NCBI RefSeq assembly: GCF_023823685.1
Contig: NZ_JAMXBF010000005.1
Span: 124,001-188,000 of the forward strand
Length of the DNA stretch: 64,000 nucleotides
Source of the DNA: Pseudomonas subflava
GTDB taxonomy: Bacteria; Pseudomonadota; Gammaproteobacteria; Pseudomonadales; Pseudomonadaceae
Direction: 5' to 3'
Shown in pieces: positions 53,868 through 61,921 of this stretch. Both the position numbers and the translations under genes were made by a program. The notes under the pieces are model-generated. The model did no database searches and was not told the DNA's origin. It saw only the letters and a list, made by a program, of their open reading frames with translations. Position 1 is the stretch's first letter; each line of letters starts with the position of its first letter.

Positions 53868-56800
53868 TCAGCCCAGCACGAACAGGGCGTTGCCGCCGAA
53901 GCGCGCCTCGAACTGGTCGGCCGGCATCGGCTTGCCGAACAGGTAGCCCTGCACCTCGTCGCAGCCATGTTCGCGCAGGAAGTCGAGCTGTTCCTGGGTC
54001 TCCACGCCCTCGGCGATCACCGCCAGGTTCAGGCTGTGGGCCATGGCAATGATGGCGCGGGCGATCTGCGCGTCCTGCTCGCCGCCGGGCACGCCGTCGA
54101 CGAAGCTGCGGTCGATCTTCAGCACGTCGATGGGGAACTGCTTGAGGTAGTTGAGCGAGCTGTAGCCGGTGCCGAAGTCGTCCACCGCGATGCACAGGCC
54201 GAGCTGCTTCAGGCTGGTGAGCATCTGCAGCGTCTCGCCGATGTCGCGCATCAGGATCGATTCGGTCAACTCCAGCTCCAGGCAGGCCGGCGGCAGGCCG
54301 CTCTCGCCGAGGATGCGGGAGATGCGCATGCCCAGCTGGCCGTCGCCGAACTGGCGGGCGGAGAGATTCACCGAGATCTTCGGCACGCGCACCTTGGTCT
54401 CGTGCCACGCCTTGAGCTGGCGGCAGGCCTCGGCGATCACCCAGTCGCCGACCTGGACGATCAGGCCCAGCTCCTCCAGCACCGGAATGAATTCGTACGG
54501 GGCCACCAGGCCGCGGCGCGGGTGGTTCCAGCGCAGCAGCGCCTCGACGCCGGTCAGGCGCTTGCCGTCGCCGGACAGCTGCGGCTGGTAATAAAGGAGG
54601 AACTGGCCCTGCTCCAGGGCATGGCGCAGGTCGCTCTCCAACTCCAGACGCTGCAGCGCGGTGGCGTTCATTTCCGCCTGGTAGAACTGGAAGTTGTTCT
54701 TGCCGCGCTCCTTGGCGTGGTACATCGCCGTGTCGGCGTTCTTCATCAGCTGACTCAGCTCGTTGCCGTCCTGCGGCGCCAGGGCGATGCCGATGGAGGC
54801 GGTGACGAAGAACTCGCGGCCCTGCAGCACGAATGGCTGCGCCAGGCTGGCGAGGATCTGCTCGGCCACGTGGATGGCACGGTTCAGCGCGCCGGCGCGG
54901 GTGTTGCGCGGTTGCAGCAGCAGGGTGAATTCGTCGCCGCCCATGCGCGCCACGGTGTCGTCCTCGTCGACGCAGGCGGCCAGGCGCACGGCCACGTCCT
55001 TGAGCATGCGGTCGCCAGCGGCGTGGCCGAGGGAGTCGTTGATCGGCTTGAAGCGGTCGAGGTCGAGGAACATCAGCACCACCCATTCCTCGTGGCGCTC
55101 GGCGTGCTGCAGCGCGGTGTGCAGGCGGTCCTGGAACAGCGTGCGGTTGGGCAGCAGGGTCAGGGCGTCGTAGTAGGCCAGGCGGTGGATGCGCTGCTCG
55201 CTGGCCTTGCGCTCGCTGATGTCGTTGAAGAAGCACACGTAGCTGACCAGGTCGCCGTCATCGTCGTGCACCGCGGTGATGCCGACCCAGGCGGGGAACT
55301 GCTCGCCGTTCTTGCGCTTGAGCCACAGCTCGCCTTCCCAGCTGCCGTGATGGTTGAGCTGGGTAAGGATGTAGGCAAACTGCGCCGCCTGCTGGCGATC
55401 GGCGGTGAGCATGCCGGGGAGCTGGTCGAGCACTTCCTTGCCGGCGTAACCGCAGATGCGCTGGAACGTCTCGTTGATGCGCACGATGTAACCGGCCGGG
55501 TCGGTGACCAGGATGGCCGCGGTGGAGTGGTCGAACACCGTGGCGGCCATGCGCAGGTCGCGTTCGGCGCGGCGCTGCTGGGTGATGTCGCGGCCGATGC
55601 CGAGCAGGCCCTCGAAGCGCTCCTGCTCGTCCCACATCAGGGTCAGGCGCATTTCCACGGTGATCTTGCGGCCGTCCGCGTGCAGGCAGTCGAAGACGAA
55701 CGGCTTGCCGTGCAGGCGGTCATGCAGGGCGAGCAGCTTATCGGGTTCGCCGAGCACGCCGCGCACCTCGCCGAGCAGCTGCAGCATGCCGGACAGCTGG
55801 CGCGGGTTGGTGACGATGCCGATCAGGCCGTGCTCCAGCAGCCATTCCGGGCTGTAGCCGAAGAACGCCTGGGCCGAGGGGCTGACGTAGTTGAGCTGCA
55901 GCTCGCTGTTGCTGGAGAGGATCACGTCGCTGATGCTTTCGGCGAGCATGCGGTAGCGCCGCTCGCTGTCCAGTAGGCTGGCCTGGGCGGTGATCTCGCC
56001 GGTGATGTCCTTGGCCACGCCGATCAGGCGGCTGACCCGGCCATTGCGGTCGCGGCTCAGGGCATGCTCGCGAATGTCGAACCAGTGCCAGCTGCCGTCG
56101 CGGTGGCGCCAGCGCAGGCGGAACTGCAGCTGCTGGCCCTGGCCGACCACCTTCTGCAGGTTGCGCATGCGCTGGTACAACTCGAAGTCATCCGGGTGGA
56201 GGATCTTTTCCCACAGGCGGTCGCCGAGCCGGCGGATCTCGTCCTTGCTGTAACCGAGGTCCGGCCCCAGGCGGTTGTTGCTGAACATCACCCGCATGTT
56301 GCTCATGTCGTGCACGTAGAGGGTGTCCGGCACCGCACGCAGCACGTCGGACCAGAAACGCTCGCGCTCGGCCAGCGACAGCTCTACGCGCTTGCGGCTG
56401 GTGATGTCGTGCACCGCCAGTGTCACGGCGCGCAGTTCCTCACGGCTTTCCGGCAGTTGCAGGTTGATCCACAGGTAGCGTTCATGACCACGCGGCGTGC
56501 GGGTGTGGCTCTCCACCATCATGTCGCGGTTGCCGTCGAGCAGGGCGCAGACCAAGGCATGGCGCGCGCCGCCCGGGCGCAGCGAGGCGGAGCCAATCAG
56601 GTGGGTCCAGACCTGCTGGGCGTCTTCCACGCCGAGCAGCTGCAGGGCGACCTTGTTCACCTCACTGATGCGGATGCGCCGCAGCAGCTCGGCATGGCGC
56701 GTCTCGTCCTCGGCCAGCCAGGGCATCAGCTGGGCGCTGTGGTGCAGGTCCTGGGCGTCGAGGTAGGCCTTGAGCTCGAACAGATCGAGCACGCAGAGGG

Positions 56801-58019
56801 CCACGCCGCTGCCCTCGAAGATGTCCTGATAGCGCCGGCGGGTATCCTGCAGTACGCGCAGGGCCTGGCGCTGTTCGGTGACATCGCGCAGTACCCAGGC
56901 GCGGCCCGGTTCGGGATTGTCGGTGTAGAGCGCGTGGCAGGTGACGTCGAACAGGCGCCGCTCGCCGTCCTGCAGCACCTCGATGGGCTCGGCCTGCTCG
57001 TAGAAGGCGCTTTCCAGCCAGGGAGCCAGGGCCGGCAGCAGTTCCAGCACGTGCATCTCGCTGGCGGTGGCCAGGTCGAGGCCGAACATCTGCTCGGCGC
57101 GCGGGTTGAGGTAGCTGATGTGGCCGTCGGCCTGGGTCACCAGCACCCGCTCGTCGATCGCGCCGAGGGCGCCGATGGCGTCTTCCATCGAGCGCCGCGA
57201 CAGGGCGTGGTAGTCGCGCAGGCGGTTCTGTTCGCGCAGCAGGCCGAACAGGGCGAGCAGGGCGAGGGCGCCGCAGAGGATGAACAGCAGCAGCTTGCTG
57301 GCCTGGCGCGGCAGCAGTTCGGCGCGCAGGGCGGCGGCGTCGAACAGCGGCACCAGGCGCCAGTCGCTGCCGGCCAGCGGCAGCTCGGCCAGGCGCGTGT
57401 CCGCGTCGGCGACGGCTTCTTCCGGCTGCTTGAGCATCACCGTGGCGCTCGCCGGGTCCAGCAGCAGCCAGGGCAGTTCGTGGGGCTGGCGCGGCAGCCA
57501 GTTGTGCAGCGCCCGGGTGGTCAGGCGCACGCGCCAGCCGCCTTCACCGTCGGCGCGCGGCAGGTCGAGCAGGAGCAGGTCGTCGGCCAGGGCGAAGCGG
57601 TAGGGTCGCTCGGCGGCGAAGGGCGGCTGGGTCGGCGTGGGCTGGCTGTCGGCGAGCAGGCGGCCCTCGGCGTCGAACCAGGCCAGGCTGTGCAGGGCGG
57701 GGAAGATGCCGCGCAGGCGCTGCAGCAGTGCGGCGCGATCGGCAAGGGCCGGCGGGCGGTCCGCCGTGCTGGCGAGGAAGGCCAGGCCGGCCTCGGCCTT
57801 CAGGCGCATGGCCAGGCTCAGCTGCTGGCTGACCTGCTCGGCGTGGTCCAGATGATGGCGTCGCTCGCTTTCCTCCTGGTTGCTCGCCTCCTGATGCAAC
57901 TGCCACAGCAGCAGGCCGAGCATCAGCGCCACCAGCAGCGCCAGGATGCCTTTCAGCGAGCCACGCGAGGACCAGGCGAGCGGATCGGTGGGGCGGGACG
58001 AGGAACGGGATCGGGACAC
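53868..58019 (-). CDS. morA: Membrane PAS-GGDEF-EAL c-di-GMP enzyme (MorA-like)
   Basis: A 1383-residue inner-membrane protein. Two membrane spans (about 22-40, LKGILALLVALMLGLLLWQL, and about 245-262, LLLFILCGALALLALFGLL) flank a periplasmic sensor. Four or more PAS/PAC domains span 280-960. The GGDEF motif at 1027-1031 (MGGDEFTLL) and EAL at 1159-1161 (VEALLRWNHPRRG) are both intact, with DDFGTGYSSLNYL later, so it may both make and break c-di-GMP. P. putida and P. aeruginosa MorA control flagella timing, biofilm and protease secretion. Start is a GTG. The next gene downstream on this strand is glyA, 179 bases away. Confidence 0.9.
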   Translation of the reverse strand: MSRSRSSSRPTDPLAWSSRGSLKGILALLVALMLGLLLWQLHQEASNQEESERRHHLDHAEQVSQQLSLAMRLKAEAGLAFLASTADRPPALADRAALLQRLRGIFPALHSLAWFDAEGRLLADSQPTPTQPPFAAERPYRFALADDLLLLDLPRADGEGGWRVRLTTRALHNWLPRQPHELPWLLLDPASATVMLKQPEEAVADADTRLAELPLAGSDWRLVPLFDAAALRAELLPRQASKLLLFILCGALALLALFGLLREQNRLRDYHALSRRSMEDAIGALGAIDERVLVTQADGHISYLNPRAEQMFGLDLATASEMHVLELLPALAPWLESAFYEQAEPIEVLQDGERRLFDVTCHALYTDNPEPGRAWVLRDVTEQRQALRVLQDTRRRYQDIFEGSGVALCVLDLFELKAYLDAQDLHHSAQLMPWLAEDETRHAELLRRIRISEVNKVALQLLGVEDAQQVWTHLIGSASLRPGGARHALVCALLDGNRDMMVESHTRTPRGHERYLWINLQLPESREELRAVTLAVHDITSRKRVELSLAERERFWSDVLRAVPDTLYVHDMSNMRVMFSNNRLGPDLGYSKDEIRRLGDRLWEKILHPDDFELYQRMRNLQKVVGQGQQLQFRLRWRHRDGSWHWFDIREHALSRDRNGRVSRLIGVAKDITGEITAQASLLDSERRYRMLAESISDVILSSNSELQLNYVSPSAQAFFGYSPEWLLEHGLIGIVTNPRQLSGMLQLLGEVRGVLGEPDKLLALHDRLHGKPFVFDCLHADGRKITVEMRLTLMWDEQERFEGLLGIGRDITQQRRAERDLRMAATVFDHSTAAILVTDPAGYIVRINETFQRICGYAGKEVLDQLPGMLTADRQQAAQFAYILTQLNHHGSWEGELWLKRKNGEQFPAWVGITAVHDDDGDLVSYVCFFNDISERKASEQRIHRLAYYDALTLLPNRTLFQDRLHTALQHAERHEEWVVLMFLDLDRFKPINDSLGHAAGDRMLKDVAVRLAACVDEDDTVARMGGDEFTLLLQPRNTRAGALNRAIHVAEQILASLAQPFVLQGREFFVTASIGIALAPQDGNELSQLMKNADTAMYHAKERGKNNFQFYQAEMNATALQRLELESDLRHALEQGQFLLYYQPQLSGDGKRLTGVEALLRWNHPRRGLVAPYEFIPVLEELGLIVQVGDWVIAEACRQLKAWHETKVRVPKISVNLSARQFGDGQLGMRISRILGESGLPPACLELELTESILMRDIGETLQMLTSLKQLGLCIAVDDFGTGYSSLNYLKQFPIDVLKIDRSFVDGVPGGEQDAQIARAIIAMAHSLNLAVIAEGVETQEQLDFLREHGCDEVQGYLFGKPMPADQFEARFGGNALFVLG

Positions 58020-58278
58020 GCGGTTTTAAACCCTGCTGATAAGGCTGCCTGAACGGTGGCAATGAGCGGGCGACAGAAACCGCGTAGCATGCCCGGAAAA
58101 GAGGCAGAGTGCCATTACTGTCCATCGCCCGGTTTGCCCCACGAGATGCATTCCGGTAACTTCGCCGCACGCGCGTGGGCGCGGGGCTATGCTGCTCCTC
58201 GTCCCGGAGTTTTGCCCGGCAGTGGCCGCGGCGCGGTTCCCTCCTTTCCTCCTCAGTTACGCAGAACCAAGGTCATCC

Positions 58279-59946
58279 ATGGCTCAGTACGTCTATACCA
58301 TGCATCGGGTCAGCAAGGTCGTGCCCCCGAAGCGCGAAATCCTCAAGGACATCTCCCTGTCGTTCTTCCCCGGCGCCAAGATCGGCGTGCTGGGCCTGAA
58401 CGGTGCCGGTAAATCCACCCTGCTGCGCATCATGGCCGGGGTCGACACCGAGATCGACGGCGAAGCCCGCCCGATGCCGGGCATCAAGGTCGGCTACCTG
58501 CCGCAGGAGCCGCAGCTCGACGCCAGCAAGACCGTGCGCGACATCGTCGAAGAGGCGGTGGGCGAGATCAAGCAGGCCCAGGCCCGTCTGGACGAAGTCT
58601 ATGCCGCCTATGCCGAGCCGGACGCCGACTTCGACGCCCTGGCCGCCGAGCAGGCCAAGCTGGAGGCCATCCTGCAGGCCTCCGACGGCCACAACCTGGA
58701 ACGCCAGCTGGAAGTCGCCGCCGACGCCCTGCGCCTGCCTCCGTGGGACGCCAGGATCGAGCACCTGTCCGGTGGCGAGAAGCGCCGCGTGGCGCTGTGC
58801 CGCCTGCTGCTGTCGGCCCCCGACATGCTGCTGCTGGACGAACCGACCAACCACCTGGACGCCGACTCGGTGGCCTGGCTGGAGCGCTTCCTCCACGACT
58901 TCCCCGGCACCGTGGTGGCCATCACCCACGACCGTTACTTCCTCGACAACGTCGCCGGCTGGATCCTCGAGTTGGACCGCGGCCACGGCATTCCCTTCGA
59001 GGGCAATTACTCCGGCTGGCTGGAATCCAAGGCCAACCGTCTGGCCCAGGAAGCCAAGGCCGAGGCGTCGCACGCCAAGGCCATGAAGGCCGAGCTGGAG
59101 TGGGTGCGCCAGGGCGCCAAGGCGCGTCAGTCGAAGTCCAAGGCGCGTCTGCAGCGTTTCGAGGAAATGCAGTCGCAGGAATTCCAGAAGCGCAGCGAGA
59201 CCAACGAGATCTACATCCCGGCCGGTCCGCGTCTGGGCGACAAGGTCATCGACTTCGTCAACGTGTCGAAGTCCTTCGGCGACCGCGTGCTGATCGACGA
59301 CCTGTCCTTCAGCATCCCCAAGGGCGCCATCGTCGGCGTGATCGGTGGTAACGGTGCCGGTAAATCGACCCTGCTGCGCATGATCACCGGCAAGGAGCAG
59401 CCGGACTCGGGCGCCATCGAGATCGGCGAGACCGTGCAGATCGCCAGCGTCGAGCAGAGCCGCGAGGCGCTCGAAGGCAACAAGACCGTCTGGGAACAAG
59501 TTTCCGACGGCTTCGACATGATCAAGGTCGGCAACTACGAGGTGCCGTCGCGCGGCTACGTCGGGCGCTTCAACTTCAAGGGCGCCGACCAGCAGAAGTT
59601 CGTCAAGGACCTCTCCGGCGGTGAGCGCGGCCGTCTGCACATGGCCCTGACCCTGAAGCAGGGCGGCAACGTGCTACTGCTCGACGAACCGTCCAACGAC
59701 CTCGACGTGGAAACCCTGCGTGCGCTGGAAGAGGCGCTGCTGGACTTCCCCGGCGCCGCCATCGTGATTTCCCACGACCGCTGGTTCCTCGACCGTATCG
59801 CCACCCACATCCTCTCCTACGAGGACGACGGCAAGGTCTACTTCTTCGAGGGCAACTACACCGAGTTCGAGGCGGATCGCAAGAAGCGCCTCGGCGAGGC
59901 CGCGGCCCAGCCGCACCGCGTGCGCTACAAGAAGCTGGCGCAGTAA
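58279..59946 (+). CDS. ettA: Energy-dependent translational throttle protein EttA (ABC-F)
   Basis: A 555-residue soluble protein with two ABC domains and no membrane part. Walker A copies: GLNGAGKST (about 39) and GGNGAGKST (about 356). Signature motifs LSGGEKRRVALC and LSGGERGRLHMA, and Walker B LLLDEPTNHLDAD and LLLDEPSNDLDVE with catalytic Glu residues. The arm and linker between domains fit EttA. Gates the ribosome's first elongation step according to ATP/ADP level. Start is ATG 58279 with AAGG; the longer ORF is not conserved. Confidence 0.97.
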   Translation: MAQYVYTMHRVSKVVPPKREILKDISLSFFPGAKIGVLGLNGAGKSTLLRIMAGVDTEIDGEARPMPGIKVGYLPQEPQLDASKTVRDIVEEAVGEIKQAQARLDEVYAAYAEPDADFDALAAEQAKLEAILQASDGHNLERQLEVAADALRLPPWDARIEHLSGGEKRRVALCRLLLSAPDMLLLDEPTNHLDADSVAWLERFLHDFPGTVVAITHDRYFLDNVAGWILELDRGHGIPFEGNYSGWLESKANRLAQEAKAEASHAKAMKAELEWVRQGAKARQSKSKARLQRFEEMQSQEFQKRSETNEIYIPAGPRLGDKVIDFVNVSKSFGDRVLIDDLSFSIPKGAIVGVIGGNGAGKSTLLRMITGKEQPDSGAIEIGETVQIASVEQSREALEGNKTVWEQVSDGFDMIKVGNYEVPSRGYVGRFNFKGADQQKFVKDLSGGERGRLHMALTLKQGGNVLLLDEPSNDLDVETLRALEEALLDFPGAAIVISHDRWFLDRIATHILSYEDDGKVYFFEGNYTEFEADRKKRLGEAAAQPHRVRYKKLAQ

Positions 59947-59965
59947 GCGCCGGTCGGTGGAAGAG

Positions 59966-59987
59966 AAGGGGCCTCAGGGCCCCTTTT
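59966..59987. terminator. Bidirectional terminator overlapping the gntK stop
   Basis: AAGGGGCC and GGCCCCTT pair around TCA, followed by TTT on the plus strand. The loop TCA is the gntK stop codon on the minus strand, so the hairpin includes the last codons of gntK. Confidence 0.85.
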
Positions 59988-60477
59988 TCATGGCCAGGAG
60001 TTCGATAATCTGGTCGACCAGCTCCAGCGGCGGAGCGTGGATGTCGACGATCAGCGCCTCGTCAGGCGTCGGCGGCTCCAGCAGCTCCAGCTGGCTGTGC
60101 AGCAGTCGCGGCGCGAAGAAATGCTCGCTGCGCCGGGCCAGGCGCGCCGCCAGCAGTTGCTCCGGACCGTCGAGGTAAACGAAGCGGACGGCCTGCTCGT
60201 GGTCGGCGAGCAGCCGGCGGTAGTCGCGGGTCAGCGCCGAGCAGGCGCAGACCAGTGGCCGGCCTCGTTCTCGATGCGCCACGATGGCCCGGCGAACCGC
60301 CTGCAGCCACGGGAGGCGTTCGGCATCGGTGAGCGCCAGGCCGGCGGCCATTCTGGCTCTGGCGTCGGCCGTGTGCAGGTCGTCGGCGTCGACGAAGTAC
60401 CAGCCCAGGCGTCGCGCCAGGGCGCCGCCGACGGTGCTCTTGCCGCTGCCGGCGGGGCCCATGACGATCAGCGTCAT
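59974..60477 (-). CDS. gntK: Gluconokinase, GntK family
   Basis: A 167-residue P-loop kinase that phosphorylates gluconate to 6-phosphogluconate. Walker A GPAGSGKSTVG (about 7-17), then ARRLGWYFVDADDLH and RMAAGLALTDAERLPWL, the conserved gluconate-binding HxxANxxKM-like region, and CSALTRDYRRLL at about 86-97. The start at 60477 (MTLIVMGPAGSG) has AAGGG somewhat far upstream. Stop lies in the shared terminator hairpin. Separated from rtcB by nine bases and downstream of it. Confidence 0.92.
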   Translation of the reverse strand: MTLIVMGPAGSGKSTVGGALARRLGWYFVDADDLHTADARARMAAGLALTDAERLPWLQAVRRAIVAHRERGRPLVCACSALTRDYRRLLADHEQAVRFVYLDGPEQLLAARLARRSEHFFAPRLLHSQLELLEPPTPDEALIVDIHAPPLELVDQIIELLAMKKGP

Positions 60478-60485
60478 GTGCGCGC

Positions 60486-61706
60486 TCAACCCTTGACGCA
60501 TACCACCTGGCGCAGCGTGTGCACCACCTCCACCAGGTCGCGCTGGGCCGCCATCACCGCGTCGATGTCCTTGTAGGCCATGGGGATCTCGTCGACCACT
60601 TCGGCGTCCTTGCGGCACTCGACGTGGGCCGTGGCGCGCGCCTGGTCCTGCACGGAGAACTGCTTCTTCGCCTGGCTGCGGCTCATCACCCGGCCGGCGC
60701 CGTGGCTGCAGGAGCAAAACGCCTCCTCGTTGCCCAGGCCGCGGACGATGAAGCTGCGCGCGCCCATGGAGCCGGGGATGATGCCGAGCTGGCCCTTCTG
60801 CGCCGACACCGCGCCCTTGCGGGTGACCAGCACCTCGCGACCGAAGTGGCGCTCGCGCTGCACATAGTTGTGGTGACAGTTGACCGCCTCCAGCTGGGCC
60901 TCGAACGGCTTGCGGATCACCGTGCGGGCGGCCTCGATAACCGTCTGCATCATCAGCGCGCGATTCTGCCGGGCGTAGTCCTGGGCCCATTCCACCGCCT
61001 CCACGTAGTCGGCGAAGTGCTGGCTGCCTTCCTCGAAATAGGCCAGGTCGCGGTCGGGCAGATTGGCCAGGTGCCGGCGCATGTCGGCCTGGGCCAGTTC
61101 GATGAACAGGCTGCCGATGGCATTGCCGACCCCGCGCGAGCCGCTGTGCAGCATGAACCAGACGCGGTCGGCCTCGTCCAGGCAGACCTCGATGAAGTGG
61201 TTGCCGGTGCCCAGGGTGCCGAGGTGGCTGCGGTTGTTGGTCTTCTCCAGGCGCGGGTATTTCTGGGTGATGGCGCGGAAGCGCCCGGCCAGGGCCTTCC
61301 AGGCCTGGTCTGCCTGGGCCGGCACATCGCTCCAGGCGCCCTGGTCGCGACGGCCGAAGGTCTTGCCGTGGGGCACGGCCCGCTCGATGGCGCTGCGCAG
61401 GCCGTGCAGGTTGTCCGGCAGGTCGGCGGCGCTCAGCGAGGTGCGCGCGGCGATCATGCCGCAGCCGATGTCCACGCCCACCGCGGCCGGTATCACGGCG
61501 CCGACCGTGGGGATCACGCTGCCGATGGTCGAGCCCTTGCCCAGGTGCACGTCCGGCATCACCGCCAGGTGCTTGAAGATGAACGGCAGCCTGGCCGTGT
61601 TGATCAGCTGCTGGCGCGCAGCCTCTTCCACCGGAACGCCGCGGGTCCAGAGCTTGATCGGCTTGCCGCCGGCGACTTCCAGCAGTTGTGCGGTGGAATC
61701 GTGCAT
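60486..61706 (-). CDS. rtcB: RNA-splicing ligase RtcB
   Basis: A 406-residue RNA 3'-phosphate-5'-hydroxyl ligase. Metal ligands lie in AAVGVDIGCGMIAA (Asp and Cys), NHFIEVC (His), and CHHNYV; the GMP-linked His is in SHGAGRVMSRSQAKK (about 335). PGSMGARSFIVRG and the C-terminal VDEIPMAYKDID are also present. Length is on the short side of the family, in the RtcB-2-like class, but no motif is missing. No rtcR activator or RNA cyclase RtcA is seen here. Confidence 0.95.
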   Translation of the reverse strand: MHDSTAQLLEVAGGKPIKLWTRGVPVEEAARQQLINTARLPFIFKHLAVMPDVHLGKGSTIGSVIPTVGAVIPAAVGVDIGCGMIAARTSLSAADLPDNLHGLRSAIERAVPHGKTFGRRDQGAWSDVPAQADQAWKALAGRFRAITQKYPRLEKTNNRSHLGTLGTGNHFIEVCLDEADRVWFMLHSGSRGVGNAIGSLFIELAQADMRRHLANLPDRDLAYFEEGSQHFADYVEAVEWAQDYARQNRALMMQTVIEAARTVIRKPFEAQLEAVNCHHNYVQRERHFGREVLVTRKGAVSAQKGQLGIIPGSMGARSFIVRGLGNEEAFCSCSHGAGRVMSRSQAKKQFSVQDQARATAHVECRKDAEVVDEIPMAYKDIDAVMAAQRDLVEVVHTLRQVVCVKG

Positions 61707-61921
61707 CGTTTGCCTCGTTGCGGATGCCCCAAGTGTGCGCCTGGGCGCCGGGCATTGCAGCCGCCTGATGGTCCTTTACAGAGGACCGGCCATGCCCGGC
61801 TTCGATCCCCGAATCGCTCTGCCGCTTTGCGGCGCCGGGGCGGACGGCGCCTTGCCAGCGGCGCAAGGGCGGCGCCAGAATGGTCCCATCTTGCGGCCCG
61901 CCGCTTCGACAAGGACTTCCG

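Noticed and set aside
53817-58052. Two long open frames (53817-55976 and 56064-58052) antisense to morA
   Set aside because: Composition artefacts; the PAS, GGDEF and EAL motifs are all on the minus strand.
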